DNA of 64,000 bases, taken from assembly GCA_965199905.1 (NCBI GenBank), contig OZ241366.1, forward strand, positions 434,001-498,000, read 5' to 3'. Numbering within the stretch: position 1 is the stretch's first letter; every line of letters begins with the position of its first letter. Of this stretch, positions 1-9,769 are shown one piece after another. This stretch comes from Ilyomonas sp965199905 (GTDB lineage: Bacteria > Bacteroidota > Bacteroidia > Chitinophagales > Chitinophagaceae). The position numbers and the translations under genes are program-made. The notes below the pieces were generated by a model. It was not told the DNA's origin, did not search any database, and saw nothing but the letters and a program-made list of their open reading frames with translations.

Positions 1-1725
1 TACATCTACAACATTCCTGTTATCAACAAACTCATTCCAGCGGTTGCTAAGTTCAAAAGGGAACATAGTAATAGAAACAACAAGCTCGCGTATGGCAGCT
101 TCCTCATCATAAAGCAACGTCTTGACGGTTGGAGATAATCCACGGTTATAATGGTCGTGATACAACTCAAATAACCGGTTCAGTTCCGGGTTTTCAAATT
201 CATATCCTTCCAGTTCATCGAAAATAAACTGTGCCATGGTGCGCGCTTCATCCCAGGGTTGTAAGCCATATTCCATCAATACGCGAAGCACACTACGTTC
301 CTGCAGATCATCGCCATGAATAATCAGTTCAATATTATCCTGCACCAGTGCAGCCGGAATGGCAGAAGCTTCAACGTTTTCAAACGGCAGGCGTTTTTCT
401 CCTTTGCTTACGCGGTCGCGCTTGTATTTATTTACAAGCGTTGTAAGCCCGGTTTCGTCAATACGCAACAGGTTAGCGCATTGCCTGATGTACTCTTGCT
501 GCTTGGTAAAATCTTCCGCTTTATCAATTTTGCTGATGGTTTCCGCCACGCTGTTAACTACATCATTCTTCTTGCTGATATCGTTGCCTGCATCGCGCAG
601 CATCACATCAAGCTGAAAAAGAACAAAGTCTTTTTTGTTGGCGGCAATAAATTCACTGAAAGCTTTCTTGCCTAATTTCCGAACATAACTGTCCGGGTCT
701 TCGTTATCAGGAATCAATACCAGCCTGACGTTCAGACTTTCTTCCAGCGCCATATCAAGCCCGCGCAAAGCAGCTTTTACGCCGGCAGAGTCGCCATCGT
801 AAATAATAGTCAGGTTAGAAGTAAATTTCTTAACAAGCCTTAGCTGGTCTGTAGTAAGCGACGTGCCGCCACTGGCAACCACATTTTCAATGCCTGCCTG
901 GTGCAAACCGATAACATCTGTATAACCTTCTACCAGCAAGCATTCATCCTGTTTATCAATAGCCGTGCGGGCAAAATAAGAGCCATATAAAATGCGGCTT
1001 TTTACATACAATTCATTCTCCGGCGTGTTGATGTATTTCGGCGCTCTATCGGCTTTGCCAATTACGCGCGCACCAAAACCAATGACTTTACCCGTATTGT
1101 TATGTATGGGAAAAATGATGCGGTTGCGGTAATTATCAACCAGCTTTTCATCGCGGTTTACCACCAATCCTGTTTTGACAAGAAGTTCTGGATTGTATTG
1201 CTGTTGCAAAGCGGCTTTGGCAAACGTATCACGTGCAGAAGGATCATAACCAAGTCCGAATTTCTCAATGGTTTCCTCCGTAAAACCGCGCTGCTGAAGC
1301 AGGTAACTCATGGCAACGCTTTGCCCTTCTTCAGTGTCGGTTAATTGTTGAACGAAAAATTTTTGCGCAAATCCATTGATGATATATAAGCTGTCAGCAA
1401 GCTGCATCTGCTGGCGCTTTTCGTCGCTTACTTCCGTTTCTTCTACTTCAATGCTATAGCGGGCAGCCAGCCATCGAAGGGCTTCTACATAGCTGTACTT
1501 TTCAAGCTCCATCAGGAATGTGATGGTGTTGCCGCTTTTGCCACAGCCAAAACATTTATAGATTTCCTTAGAAGGCGACACCGTAAACGAAGGCGTTTTT
1601 TCGCCATGAAAAGGACAAAGCCCGAGGTAATTAGCCCCACGTTTTTTAAGCTTTACAAATTCGCCTACCACATCAATGATATCAATGCGGTTGGTAATCT
1701 GTTGTATGGTTTGCGGCGTAATCAT
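1..1725 (-). CDS. dnaG: DNA primase DnaG (3' end outside window)
   Basis: Synthesises RNA primers for replication as partner of the replicative helicase. Reading from the ATG at 1725 gives 575 visible codons with no stop before the window edge, so the C-terminal helicase-binding part is missing. Visible: the N-terminal zinc-binding domain with C37, H40, C58 and C61 (CPFHGEKTPSF, CFGCGKSGN), the primase core, and the TOPRIM domain with EGYTD at 266-270 and DGD at 310-312, the metal-binding acidic residues. All key residues of an active bacterial primase are present. The start fits the family, since the MITPQTIQQI stretch lies at the usual distance before the zinc ribbon. The nearest upstream gene is about 130 bases away, so it may have its own promoter, though none is clear. 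Confidence 0.97.
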   Translation of the reverse strand, partial: MITPQTIQQITNRIDIIDVVGEFVKLKKRGANYLGLCPFHGEKTPSFTVSPSKEIYKCFGCGKSGNTITFLMELEKYSYVEALRWLAARYSIEVEETEVSDEKRQQMQLADSLYIINGFAQKFFVQQLTDTEEGQSVAMSYLLQQRGFTEETIEKFGLGYDPSARDTFAKAALQQQYNPELLVKTGLVVNRDEKLVDNYRNRIIFPIHNNTGKVIGFGARVIGKADRAPKYINTPENELYVKSRILYGSYFARTAIDKQDECLLVEGYTDVIGLHQAGIENVVASGGTSLTTDQLRLVKKFTSNLTIIYDGDSAGVKAALRGLDMALEESLNVRLVLIPDNEDPDSYVRKLGKKAFSEFIAANKKDFVLFQLDVMLRDAGNDISKKNDVVNSVAETISKIDKAEDFTKQQEYIRQCANLLRIDETGLTTLVNKYKRDRVSKGEKRLPFENVEASAIPAALVQDNIELIIHGDDLQERSVLRVLMEYGLQPWDEARTMAQFIFDELEGYEFENPELNRLFELYHDHYNRGLSPTVKTLLYDEEAAIRELVVSITMFPFELSNRWNEFVDNRNVVDV

Positions 1726-1831
1726 TTATTAAAATTACGGGAAAGACAAAATTTATGCATCAATGTGAACAATGAATTATGCGGACAAACTCTTTTATTC
1801 TTCGTGATTTTCTTTCTATAAAAAGGTAAGC

Positions 1832-1854
1832 AAAACCATGCAAAAGCATGTTTT
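1832..1854 (-). terminator. terminator-like hairpin
   Basis: CATGC-AAAA-GCATG stem extended by AAAA/TTTT with one bulged C. It overlaps the stop codon of the small ORF at 1853-2143 and is followed on the minus strand by T-rich DNA. It probably ends the minus-strand transcript that includes the DUF5686 gene. Confidence 0.45.
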
Positions 1855-2143
1855 AATACGAAATGCGCCGGAATAATTCGTTTGAAAACATTTTGTGTGG
1901 AAGAATGCCTTCCGGCAATTTTATCGGAATCATAAAATTGAGAGTCATTTCTTTTGAATAAGAAGATTGAAATTTGAGATTCGCTCTTGTAAAAGCCCCA
2001 TCATTGCCCGGAACGTTGATCCGCCGCGGCGGACAACAGCCGATCACAAAAGTGACGAACGATGTTACTATAAGAAAAAATTGGATAATACTGATGTGCG
2101 ATATTAGCGAACAAAACAGCAACGAAGGCACATCGTACATCAT
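1853..2143 (-). CDS. possible small lipoprotein, unknown function
   Basis: A 96-codon frame starting 22 bases after the stop of the DUF5686 gene on the same strand. It has a hydrophobic N-terminal third ending in VIGCC, which could be a lipobox or a signal-anchor, then about 60 polar residues that read like ordinary protein. Its stop codon is followed at once by a terminator-like hairpin, a placement also seen for the HNH gene in this window, which favours a real transcript end here. No family is recognised. The N-terminus is long for a lipoprotein signal, so the true start may lie further in. It could instead be chance coding in a 440-base spacer. Confidence 0.4.
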   Translation of the reverse strand: MMYDVPSLLFCSLISHISIIQFFLIVTSFVTFVIGCCPPRRINVPGNDGAFTRANLKFQSSYSKEMTLNFMIPIKLPEGILPHKMFSNELFRRISY

Positions 2144-2165
2144 TTATCTAACACAGTACATAACA

Positions 2166-4658
2166 TCACAAGCTTACGCGAAACCCGAAGAAGATACCAA
2201 ACCGTTCCGATTTGTTTGCCGGCAATGGCGTTGGCAATACACGCCATATAGCATCGATGCGGAAAAATTTCAGGATGTTATCAATGCCGGTTCCCACTTC
2301 CATGTACATTTTTCCATCCAGCGATTTGAATGGATAATCGCCGACGAAGTTGATGTTTTTGTTTGCCTGGCTCAAGCCGCCAACCACACCTTTTACTTCC
2401 CAAAACTGGCGCAGCTTCAACTTGCGGGTAAGGTTTGTGTATCGAAATATGCCGCTGCCAATATTATGCTCCAGGTTGAAACCGGCGTATTTGTCGGCAA
2501 TATATTCAAAGCGCCGCATCAGGTTAAATGAATTGCGGCTGTAATAATACCACTCGTTGCCGGGCTGAATTGCCAGCAATTGATAAGGCACATTACCCCA
2601 AATTTTACCTGCAAATAAGTTATAGTACAACTCACCATAAGGTGAAAGTTTCAGGTAATCATGCACCGTAAAATCTATGCGGTCGTATTGATAGCTGCTG
2701 CGCAAAACATTCGGAAATCCATGCGTATAAGTGAGATCAACGATGGGGTATTCGCTGCCTAATGTATAGTGATCAAAATTTTCGTCGTATGTGCGTTCCT
2801 GGTAAGCATAACGCAGGTACAATTGAGCAGCCGAATTATTGAGCGCCTCACCATTTTTTACGGGATATAAATCTTTTGACGGAAGATTGAGCAAAGGTGT
2901 GTATTGGCGATTGAACAAGCGAATATCAGTGCGCAAACCATTGTGCGTTTCGGTTGAATATTCAACACGCTTCTCCTCAATCATCTGGTATTTTGGCGGA
3001 ATATTGTTTTTGCGAAGCAGGTAAGCAAAAATGTTATCACTGCTAAGCTGGTCATAATACACCTGCCCGTTGTCAAGATCTTTTTTATACGAAGCGCGTA
3101 TGAACCGCAAAGGCGAGCGCGAAAACTGGTACATGGCTTCGCCCTGACCTTTCCAGGTTTTATCCATAAAGCCATACGCCATATAACCATGAAAATACCA
3201 ATGCTTGCTAAAGTCGCGGTTGGTAGAAATATCGAAACGTACACGACTGCCTTCCTGGTAGTTGCTGGTGTACCAATAATAGTAAGGACCAATGCGAATG
3301 TTACCAATATCCTTCACGCCTGTTGTCAGGAACGTAATGGCATTTTTGTAACGGTTGTAAGCCGGGTTTTTTTGAAGTGTATCCAATACGGCGTACACCG
3401 TTTTTTCATTATTGTTTAAAGGTTCGTGGCGATTGTCCTGCCAAAAAGAATCGGGCTTGTTTTGTACGTTGGGCAGCACTTTTATGTCTTCACTTCCCTT
3501 GCTTTTAGCAAGCTCGTTCAGCACAGAAGTATCATTGATGGTAACGTTCTGATAAGTGGCTGTTTTTCTCCCTTTAAAAGCAATCCGGTTTTTGCCCAAT
3601 GGCATTACATCAGCTACAAATTTGTCTTTGGATAAAAACCACAAACTGTCTTTTATCCATTTGTATTCCTGAATGATGGTAAGTCCTGTAATGAAGTTGA
3701 TATTAGCATCTGCAGAAGGGCGCATGGTTATTTTCTGAATGGCAAATGAAGTATCGTTTACCCAGCAATCGCCGGTAAAAAAAGTAGCGCCGGGGTGTTT
3801 GGGTGTAAAGAAAAAATGCACCAGCCGTTTTTTGTTTAGGTATTGTGTGTCCTGTAGTTTGAAGTTGTAATAACTGTCGCCATTATCGCTGAAAGGACTG
3901 ATAAATGATTTATCAAAAACCGGAATCTGGTTATCATACACATTCACGTTTTGGTACGTGCTTCCCAGGTTTTTAATGATGCTTTGGTTATCGAGACCGT
4001 TTGTAATGGTGGCTTTGATAACCTCGCGTGTTTTATAAGGCTGGCGCTGTTTATAAAAATCGGAAAGTGTTTCTGTGAGATAAACCGGCAAATAAGGCTT
4101 ATCTTCCGAAGTAGAATCAACATATTTTAAAACAAAATCCAGCTTCTTTAATATAGGCGTATTGGAAAGCTTTTCTTTATTTACGTTATCTAAATCAAGT
4201 TCCAGCTTGTTATATACTTCATAAGAATAGTTATCAAACCGCCGCATATCGTTCTGCTTTTTGTGATCGATCACTTTATGCCAGAACCAAAGGGCGCGAT
4301 TGTATTTGCTTTTGACAACAACTTCATTCTTTGCCTTTGCTACAATAAGCTGAACAGATAATGATGAAGAATCTTTCAGGCTGCTCAATACATAAGAAAC
4401 CAAGTTGTAGCCAACACTGGAAATGATTAGAGAATCGTCGGACCCAACACCAACTTTATACAGAGAGAAACGACCCAGCGAATCGGTAAGTACACCGCGC
4501 CCGTCTTTTTTAAAAAAAACAGAAGCAAAGGGTAAAGGTTCATCGCTTTGCTTATCGGTAATGGTGCCTGTGATATAAGAACTCTGCGCGTGAACGAATA
4601 AGCAGGAAACACAAAACAGTATTGAAAAAAGAATCCGCCTGCATGCCATAACTTTCAC
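2166..4658 (-). CDS. DUF5686 family outer-membrane protein with carboxypeptidase-regulatory-like domain
   Basis: 830 residues. Signal peptide about 1-25, cut after VHAQ. Residues about 28-110 form a CarboxypepD_reg-like beta-sandwich (YITGTITDKQSDEPLPFASV, then LTDSLGRFSL), as in many Bacteroidota outer-membrane proteins. The rest matches DUF5686 and ends in aromatic, alternating beta-strand sequence typical of an outer-membrane barrel, with terminal residues GFRVSL. The family is common in Bacteroidota; its molecular role is not established. Location in the outer membrane is inferred. No TonB-dependent plug is visible, so this is not a SusC-type receptor. An alternative start is M4. The gene probably shares a transcript with the small ORF downstream. 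Confidence 0.88.
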   Translation of the reverse strand: MKVMACRRILFSILFCVSCLFVHAQSSYITGTITDKQSDEPLPFASVFFKKDGRGVLTDSLGRFSLYKVGVGSDDSLIISSVGYNLVSYVLSSLKDSSSLSVQLIVAKAKNEVVVKSKYNRALWFWHKVIDHKKQNDMRRFDNYSYEVYNKLELDLDNVNKEKLSNTPILKKLDFVLKYVDSTSEDKPYLPVYLTETLSDFYKQRQPYKTREVIKATITNGLDNQSIIKNLGSTYQNVNVYDNQIPVFDKSFISPFSDNGDSYYNFKLQDTQYLNKKRLVHFFFTPKHPGATFFTGDCWVNDTSFAIQKITMRPSADANINFITGLTIIQEYKWIKDSLWFLSKDKFVADVMPLGKNRIAFKGRKTATYQNVTINDTSVLNELAKSKGSEDIKVLPNVQNKPDSFWQDNRHEPLNNNEKTVYAVLDTLQKNPAYNRYKNAITFLTTGVKDIGNIRIGPYYYWYTSNYQEGSRVRFDISTNRDFSKHWYFHGYMAYGFMDKTWKGQGEAMYQFSRSPLRFIRASYKKDLDNGQVYYDQLSSDNIFAYLLRKNNIPPKYQMIEEKRVEYSTETHNGLRTDIRLFNRQYTPLLNLPSKDLYPVKNGEALNNSAAQLYLRYAYQERTYDENFDHYTLGSEYPIVDLTYTHGFPNVLRSSYQYDRIDFTVHDYLKLSPYGELYYNLFAGKIWGNVPYQLLAIQPGNEWYYYSRNSFNLMRRFEYIADKYAGFNLEHNIGSGIFRYTNLTRKLKLRQFWEVKGVVGGLSQANKNINFVGDYPFKSLDGKMYMEVGTGIDNILKFFRIDAIWRVLPTPLPANKSERFGIFFGFRVSL

Positions 4659-4767
4659 GAATGTAATCGATATAACGCTTACCTGTCAAGCCTTACGCCA
4701 AATAGAATGGTAAAAAACGATTCGGGATAAATAGATCAATAATGTAGATAACTGGTTGAAGATATCT

Positions 4768-5703
4768 TTAATCATGGCTTATAAAAGACAGGTTTCTCTG
4801 AATGCCTTTGTGTTTTGCACGCTTTAAAGGCGATTCTTTAAAAATTTTACGGAACGCATCCTCACTCATGTCTTTCCATTCGCTGGTAGAAAGGTTTAAA
4901 ATTTCAGGGATCGGTGTAAAAGCCATTTCCCTTGTTGGCTTGCTGAAACGATTCCACGGGCAAACATCCTGGCATACATCGCAGCCAAACATCCAGTTGT
5001 CAAACTTTCCTTTCATGTTGCCAGGTATCAGCGCTTCCTTTAATTCAATTGTGTAATAAGATATACAACGGCTGCCATCTACCACTTTATCGGGCAAGAT
5101 AGCTTCCGTCGGGCAGGCATCGATACAGCGCGTGCAGCTACCACAAAAATCTTTTACATAGGGATCATCGGCTTCCAGTTGAATATCAACAATCAGCGTT
5201 GCAATAAAGAAAAAAGAGCCGGCGCCTTTAGTAATAATGTTGCCGTTTTTGCCAATCCAGCCGGCGCCGCTTCGCTGCGCCCAGGCACGCTCCAGCACCG
5301 GAGCCGAATCAATGAAACCTCGGCCATTGATGTCGCCGATTTTTTCTTTGATACAAAACAAAAACTGGTTGAGTTTTTCCCGGATTACTTCGTGATAATC
5401 TTTACCAAAAGCATATTTCGAAATGTGCGGCGTGCCGGGAGATTGCTGCTGCTGAGGATAATAGTTTAAAAGAAGACAAATGACAGATTTAGCACCGGGA
5501 ACAAGCTTGGTTGGATTAATACGCAGGTCAAAATAGTTCTCCATGTATTGCATGGTCCCATGCCGGTTTGCCTGCAGCCAGTTCTCGAGCCGGCGGGCAT
5601 CATCGGTTAATTCTTCCGCTTTCGCAATACTGCAACTATCGAAGCCTAAGCGGGTTGCCGTTTGCTTAATAAAATGTGTATTTGCTTCTTGATTATATAA
5701 CAA
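4768..5703 (-). CDS. queG: epoxyqueuosine reductase QueG
   Basis: Catalyses the last step of queuosine synthesis, reduction of epoxyqueuosine to queuosine in tRNA, using cobalamin and two 4Fe-4S clusters in the cytoplasm. DUF1730 region at the N-terminus, then FIDSAPVLERAWAQRSG with the probable catalytic Asp132, and two ferredoxin-type cysteine sets: C187, C190, C193, C197 (CGSCTRCIDACP) and C241, C244, C248 (CDVCQDVCPWN). The frame is open upstream to 5889, but that part is antisense to the next gene's signal peptide. I prefer the TTG at 5703, which gives 311 residues, the usual length of Bacteroidota QueG. No ATG lies near the conserved N-terminus, so the start is uncertain. The spacer to the divergent gene is only 46 bases. 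Confidence 0.93.
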   Translation of the reverse strand: MLYNQEANTHFIKQTATRLGFDSCSIAKAEELTDDARRLENWLQANRHGTMQYMENYFDLRINPTKLVPGAKSVICLLLNYYPQQQQSPGTPHISKYAFGKDYHEVIREKLNQFLFCIKEKIGDINGRGFIDSAPVLERAWAQRSGAGWIGKNGNIITKGAGSFFFIATLIVDIQLEADDPYVKDFCGSCTRCIDACPTEAILPDKVVDGSRCISYYTIELKEALIPGNMKGKFDNWMFGCDVCQDVCPWNRFSKPTREMAFTPIPEILNLSTSEWKDMSEDAFRKIFKESPLKRAKHKGIQRNLSFISHD

Positions 5704-5749
5704 AACTCTTGTAAAATTGCACTTCCAATATAATTGTAAAGTTACCAAT
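5704..5749. promoter_or_regulatory. compact divergent promoter region queG / DUF3857 gene
   Basis: This 46-base spacer must hold both promoters. On the plus strand TTG (5709-5711) lies 17 bases before TATAATTG (5729-5736), one mismatch from the Bacteroidota -7 box TAnnTTTG, 13 bases before the ATG at 5750. On the minus strand TAACTTTA is a weaker -7 candidate. Both are pattern matches only. Confidence 0.4.
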
Positions 5750-7792
5750 ATGAAACCTAAGCTGATTGCGCTTGCCTTGCTAAGCCTTGTATTTAGCATT
5801 TCGTTATTTGCCCAAAAGAAAAAGAAAGGTGCAACCGCCAACCAGGTTACCTGCGTGTATGGCGATGTAAAACCTGAAGATTTTGCCACGTCTGTTTATT
5901 CTATTGATTCATCGGCAGAAGCGGTTTATCTGTTTAATGGGGGAAATTCGCTGGTAACAACCAGCAAAGGCTTTGGCTGGGAAGTTATTCGCAGCTCTCA
6001 TGTAAAGATCAGACTTCTGAAGAAACCGGCTTTTGATTTAGCTACCATTCGGTTTCACATGTATGTTACATCAAATATTCAACAGCAACTTGAGAATTTG
6101 AAAGCCACTACATACAACATATCTAATGGAGCCGTGGTAGCAACAAACCTTGACAAAAAAGATATTTTCCAGGAAAAATCAGACGATAAACATGTAGCTG
6201 TTAAGTTCACGTTTCCTAATGTCACAGAAGGCAGCATTATTGAATACAGTTACTCCATTACAACACCAAGTGCGCAAAACCTGAACGGCTGGGAGTTTCA
6301 AAAAAGATATCCTGTTTTATTGACTGATTACCAGATTAATTATCCATCGGTTTTTAATTATGTGGTTTCAAAAAAAGGATACCAGCCATATGTAACCGAT
6401 ACGATAACACTTAAAAACAACACTTACTTATATCGCCAGGAAACCGGAGATGGATTGACGCGAAACGCAGAATCTCTTACCATTTCTTGCCAGGCAGTGA
6501 ATGGTGAATGGGCTATGAAAGATTTGCCGGCTCTAAAAAGAGAACCTTTTATTACAACGCTCGATAATTATATTTCTCAGATCGATTTCCAGTTGTCTAC
6601 CATTCAGTATTCTAAAAACGATGTCATTCATTTTTTGCAATCCTGGACAGGTGTGGCTGATACGTTAATCAAAGAAGATTTTTATTTGGGAAAAGCTTTC
6701 GCTCCGTATAATAATTTTTTAGACGACGATGTAAACCATGCTACCAGCGGACAAACTAATGAGCTTGCTAAAGCTCGAAAAATATATGAGTGGGTTCGTG
6801 ACAATTATACAGCTACTGATACGCGCCCCTGGCTTGAACAGAACCTGCGGAAAATATATCAATCCAAAAAAGGAAATTCTGCTGAAATTAATTCCGTGTT
6901 GCTTGTGATGCTTAAAAAAGCCGGGCTTATCGCTTATCCATTATTACTTAGTACCACTGATAACGGTAAAATAACAAGTGATTATCCGTTGCTGGATCAA
7001 TATAATGCTGTGATATGCGTGGTTAAAACCGGAGGTAAAAACTATTTCCTTGATGCATCAAACAGCAAACTTGGCTTCAATAAGCTAAGCACGAACTGCT
7101 ATAATGGCTATGCACGAATTATTAACCCAGCCAACCCGGAACTCGTTAATTTGTCGGCAGACTCGCTGAAGGAAAATGAAATTACAAGTGTATTTATAGC
7201 AAATGCAGAAACCGGTTTAACAGGAGAAATCAGCAATACAAAAGGCTACGAAGAATCGCTTTCGCTTCGCGAAGAATTAGCAAAAACAGGAAAGGAAAAT
7301 TTCTTTAAAAATATAAGAAATGGCTACAGCGAAAATGTGTCTGTAAAAGAAGAAATCATTGATAGTTTAACGCTGCTTGACATGCCATTGCGGATTGGAT
7401 ATCACATTACGTTTGAAAGCAACGATGAAGATGTTCTCTACTTTAACCCAATGCTGGCGAATCGTCAGCGCGACAATCCTTTTACGGCTGCCGAGCGTTA
7501 TTATCCTGTGGAAATGCCTTTCTGTAAAGACGAAATCTATATACTGAATATGGATGTTCCAAAAGGCTATGAGGTTGATGAAATGCCAAAATCAACACGC
7601 GTGAAGCTGAATGAAAACGAAGGAATGTTTGAATACATCATAGCCAAAAGCGACGATCATATACAGATGCGTGCCCATGTGAAACTGGAGAAGGCTATGT
7701 ATGAACCCGACGATTATCAAACGCTCCGCGATTTTTTTACTTACATTGTAAAGAAAGAAGAAGAGCAAATTGTGTTTAAGAAGATAAAGTGA
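5750..7792 (+). CDS. DUF3857 / transglutaminase-like protein, catalytic residues lost
   Basis: 680 residues counted from the ATG at 5750; an upstream in-frame ATG at 5717 would put 11 residues before an otherwise perfect signal peptide (MKPKLIALALLSLVFSISLF, cleaved near residue 22). Exported, probably periplasmic. N-terminal DUF3857 about 50-260, transglutaminase-like fold about 330-440, and a C-terminal beta domain. At the family's catalytic Cys site the sequence is GNSAEIN (Ser377), and at the His site YNAV (Ala420). Only the acid, Asp435 in FLDAS, remains. It should therefore lack transglutaminase or protease activity and may act as a binding partner of the gene that follows 4 bases downstream, which keeps its catalytic residues. 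The pair is probably one operon. Confidence 0.9.
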   Translation: MKPKLIALALLSLVFSISLFAQKKKKGATANQVTCVYGDVKPEDFATSVYSIDSSAEAVYLFNGGNSLVTTSKGFGWEVIRSSHVKIRLLKKPAFDLATIRFHMYVTSNIQQQLENLKATTYNISNGAVVATNLDKKDIFQEKSDDKHVAVKFTFPNVTEGSIIEYSYSITTPSAQNLNGWEFQKRYPVLLTDYQINYPSVFNYVVSKKGYQPYVTDTITLKNNTYLYRQETGDGLTRNAESLTISCQAVNGEWAMKDLPALKREPFITTLDNYISQIDFQLSTIQYSKNDVIHFLQSWTGVADTLIKEDFYLGKAFAPYNNFLDDDVNHATSGQTNELAKARKIYEWVRDNYTATDTRPWLEQNLRKIYQSKKGNSAEINSVLLVMLKKAGLIAYPLLLSTTDNGKITSDYPLLDQYNAVICVVKTGGKNYFLDASNSKLGFNKLSTNCYNGYARIINPANPELVNLSADSLKENEITSVFIANAETGLTGEISNTKGYEESLSLREELAKTGKENFFKNIRNGYSENVSVKEEIIDSLTLLDMPLRIGYHITFESNDEDVLYFNPMLANRQRDNPFTAAERYYPVEMPFCKDEIYILNMDVPKGYEVDEMPKSTRVKLNENEGMFEYIIAKSDDHIQMRAHVKLEKAMYEPDDYQTLRDFFTYIVKKEEEQIVFKKIK

Positions 7793-7796
7793 CAAA

Positions 7797-9701
7797 ATGA
7801 AAATGATGATGATAATCCTGTTCATAACAGGTTTTTATAACGCACACGCTCAGAACTATAATGTATTGCTGATACCCGACTCGTTAACAAAAAACGCCAA
7901 TTATGTCATCCGCAACGATGAATATGATATTGAGGTCAAATCGATGGAAGATGTTGTTATCCATCACAAATATGCCATCACTGTTTTAAACGAAAACGGA
8001 GATGCTTACGCTGTATATCACAACACTTACACGAAAGATGAACCGCTGAATGATATCGATGGCAATCTTTATGATGCCTTAGGTAAAAAGCTTAAGAACA
8101 TTAAGAGAAAAGATATTCATGATGAACCTTTGGAAGATGGCTTCAGCCTGATGCGCGATACTCGTGTCAAGTACCATAACTGGTATTGGAAAAACTATCC
8201 ATACACTGTTGAATATGAAGATGAACAAGAGCTTAACCAGATTCTTTTTTTGCCGGATTGGTCGCCGGTTCATAGTTTCTATTGTTCGGTTCAAAACAGC
8301 CAATACAGTATTAAGTATCCGCAAGCGATAAAGCTCAGATTCAGGCCTGTTAATTATACAACTGCACCTCAGGCTACCAATGACAAGAGCATTAGCATGA
8401 GCTGGAATCTGAGTAACTTTAAAGCTGTCAGTTATGAACCGCTGATGCCTGCCTTATCAAAATTGCAACCCAAAGTGATGATTGCGCCATCTGATTTTAC
8501 TTATGGTGGTTATCATGGCAATCTTAGTACCTGGGCAGATTTTGGTAAATTTCAACTGCTTCTGAATAAAGACAGGGATGTGTTGCCGGATGATGTGAAA
8601 ACGCAGGTACATACTCTTGCTGACGGATTGAGAACAAAGGAAGAGAAAGTCGCCGCTCTCTATCAATACCTGCAGAATAATTCAAGGTACATCAGTGTGC
8701 AGCTCGGCATTGGCGGCTGGCAACCTTTTGATGCAAAATATGTGGCTGCGAATAAATACGGCGATTGTAAAGCGTTGTCAAACTTCATGGTATCCCTGCT
8801 GAAAGAAGCTGGCATTCCGGCAAATTATGTGATAGTAAAAGCCGAAAAAAGCACAGCTTCCGATTATGTAACGGAAGACTTTCCGGGCGATTATTTTAAC
8901 CATGTTATTTGCTGTGTGCCTAATGGAAAAGACTCCATCTGGCTTGAATGTACAAACCAAACAACAGCGCCAGGCTATATGGGAACTTTTACAGGAAACC
9001 GCAAAGCATTACTGGTTGCGGATGATGGTGGTCATATTGTAAGCACACCTTTTTATAAAGCGGTTGACAATGAGCAAATCCGCGCCGTTAATTCAACGAT
9101 AGATGCTTCCGGAAACCTGGATGCCGAAGTGAATACGGTTTTCAGCGGAACGCAGGAAGAAGATGAACACGATGCCATGTATTATTACACAAAAGATGAG
9201 CGTGAAAAATATTTAAACAACTCTATTCAACTGGCAACCTATAAAGTAGAAAAGAATGAATACAGCGAGGAGAAAAAAAGCATTCCTGTTGTTCATCAGA
9301 ACCTGCACATTACATCGCCGGGCTATGCCTCACTGACCGGCAAACGCTTATTTGTTAAACCCAATATGTTCAATAAATCAAATTTGAAGTTGTCTAAAGA
9401 CAGTGTCCGCAAATACGCCATTAATTTTCATTGGCCTTATCGCGATGTAGATTCCGTAAACATCACTTTACCCGAAGGCTACAGACTTGAATCCATGCCG
9501 AAAGACGTAGCTTTAAACACAAAGTTTGGCAACTACAGCATCAGCTTTACAACAGATGGCAGCCACCTGAAAATGATAAGGACTGATGAGCGTTCTGCCA
9601 ATACATTTCCGGCTGCTGATTATAATGATCTGGTGGCTTTTTATGATGCTATTTTTAAAGCAGACAGAAGCCAGTTTGTTTTTGTTAAGAAGGAAAATTA
9701 A
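7797..9701 (+). CDS. DUF3857 / transglutaminase-like protein, intact catalytic residues
   Basis: 634 residues with a signal peptide (MKMMMIILFITGFYNAHAQ). DUF3857 occupies roughly 30-230 and the transglutaminase-like core 260-400. The catalytic set is present: Cys324 in KYGDCKAL, His369 in FNHVICC and Glu384 in WLECTNQ, the form usual in this Bacteroidota family. The C-terminal part from about 450 is a beta-rich domain related to that of the preceding gene. Acts in the periplasm or at the cell surface; the substrate is unknown. It begins 4 bases after the previous stop, so the two are almost certainly cotranscribed and may be translationally coupled. A strong hairpin terminator follows. Confidence 0.92.
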   Translation: MKMMMIILFITGFYNAHAQNYNVLLIPDSLTKNANYVIRNDEYDIEVKSMEDVVIHHKYAITVLNENGDAYAVYHNTYTKDEPLNDIDGNLYDALGKKLKNIKRKDIHDEPLEDGFSLMRDTRVKYHNWYWKNYPYTVEYEDEQELNQILFLPDWSPVHSFYCSVQNSQYSIKYPQAIKLRFRPVNYTTAPQATNDKSISMSWNLSNFKAVSYEPLMPALSKLQPKVMIAPSDFTYGGYHGNLSTWADFGKFQLLLNKDRDVLPDDVKTQVHTLADGLRTKEEKVAALYQYLQNNSRYISVQLGIGGWQPFDAKYVAANKYGDCKALSNFMVSLLKEAGIPANYVIVKAEKSTASDYVTEDFPGDYFNHVICCVPNGKDSIWLECTNQTTAPGYMGTFTGNRKALLVADDGGHIVSTPFYKAVDNEQIRAVNSTIDASGNLDAEVNTVFSGTQEEDEHDAMYYYTKDEREKYLNNSIQLATYKVEKNEYSEEKKSIPVVHQNLHITSPGYASLTGKRLFVKPNMFNKSNLKLSKDSVRKYAINFHWPYRDVDSVNITLPEGYRLESMPKDVALNTKFGNYSISFTTDGSHLKMIRTDERSANTFPAADYNDLVAFYDAIFKADRSQFVFVKKEN

Positions 9702-9718
9702 ATGCCTGCCAAGCAGAT

Positions 9719-9753
9719 AAAAAAGAGAGACATCAAACGTGTCTCTCTTTTTT
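9719..9753. terminator. strong bidirectional terminator
   Basis: A perfect 14-base stem (AAAAAAGAGAGACA paired with TGTCTCTCTTTTTT) with a 7-base loop. It lies between the convergent DUF3857 gene (stop 9701) and the large minus-strand gene (stop 9770). A-rich and T-rich flanks make it work in both directions. Confidence 0.9.
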
Positions 9754-9769
9754 ATTGATAAAATTCTTT

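Noticed and set aside
1974..2531. 185-codon plus-strand frame
   Set aside because: Most of it is antisense to the end of the DUF5686 gene, and its translation shows no fold or signal.
5704..5889. N-terminal extension of QueG to an ATG at 5889
   Set aside because: It is antisense to the signal peptide of the DUF3857 gene and does not resemble QueG; the conserved part begins just after the TTG at 5703.
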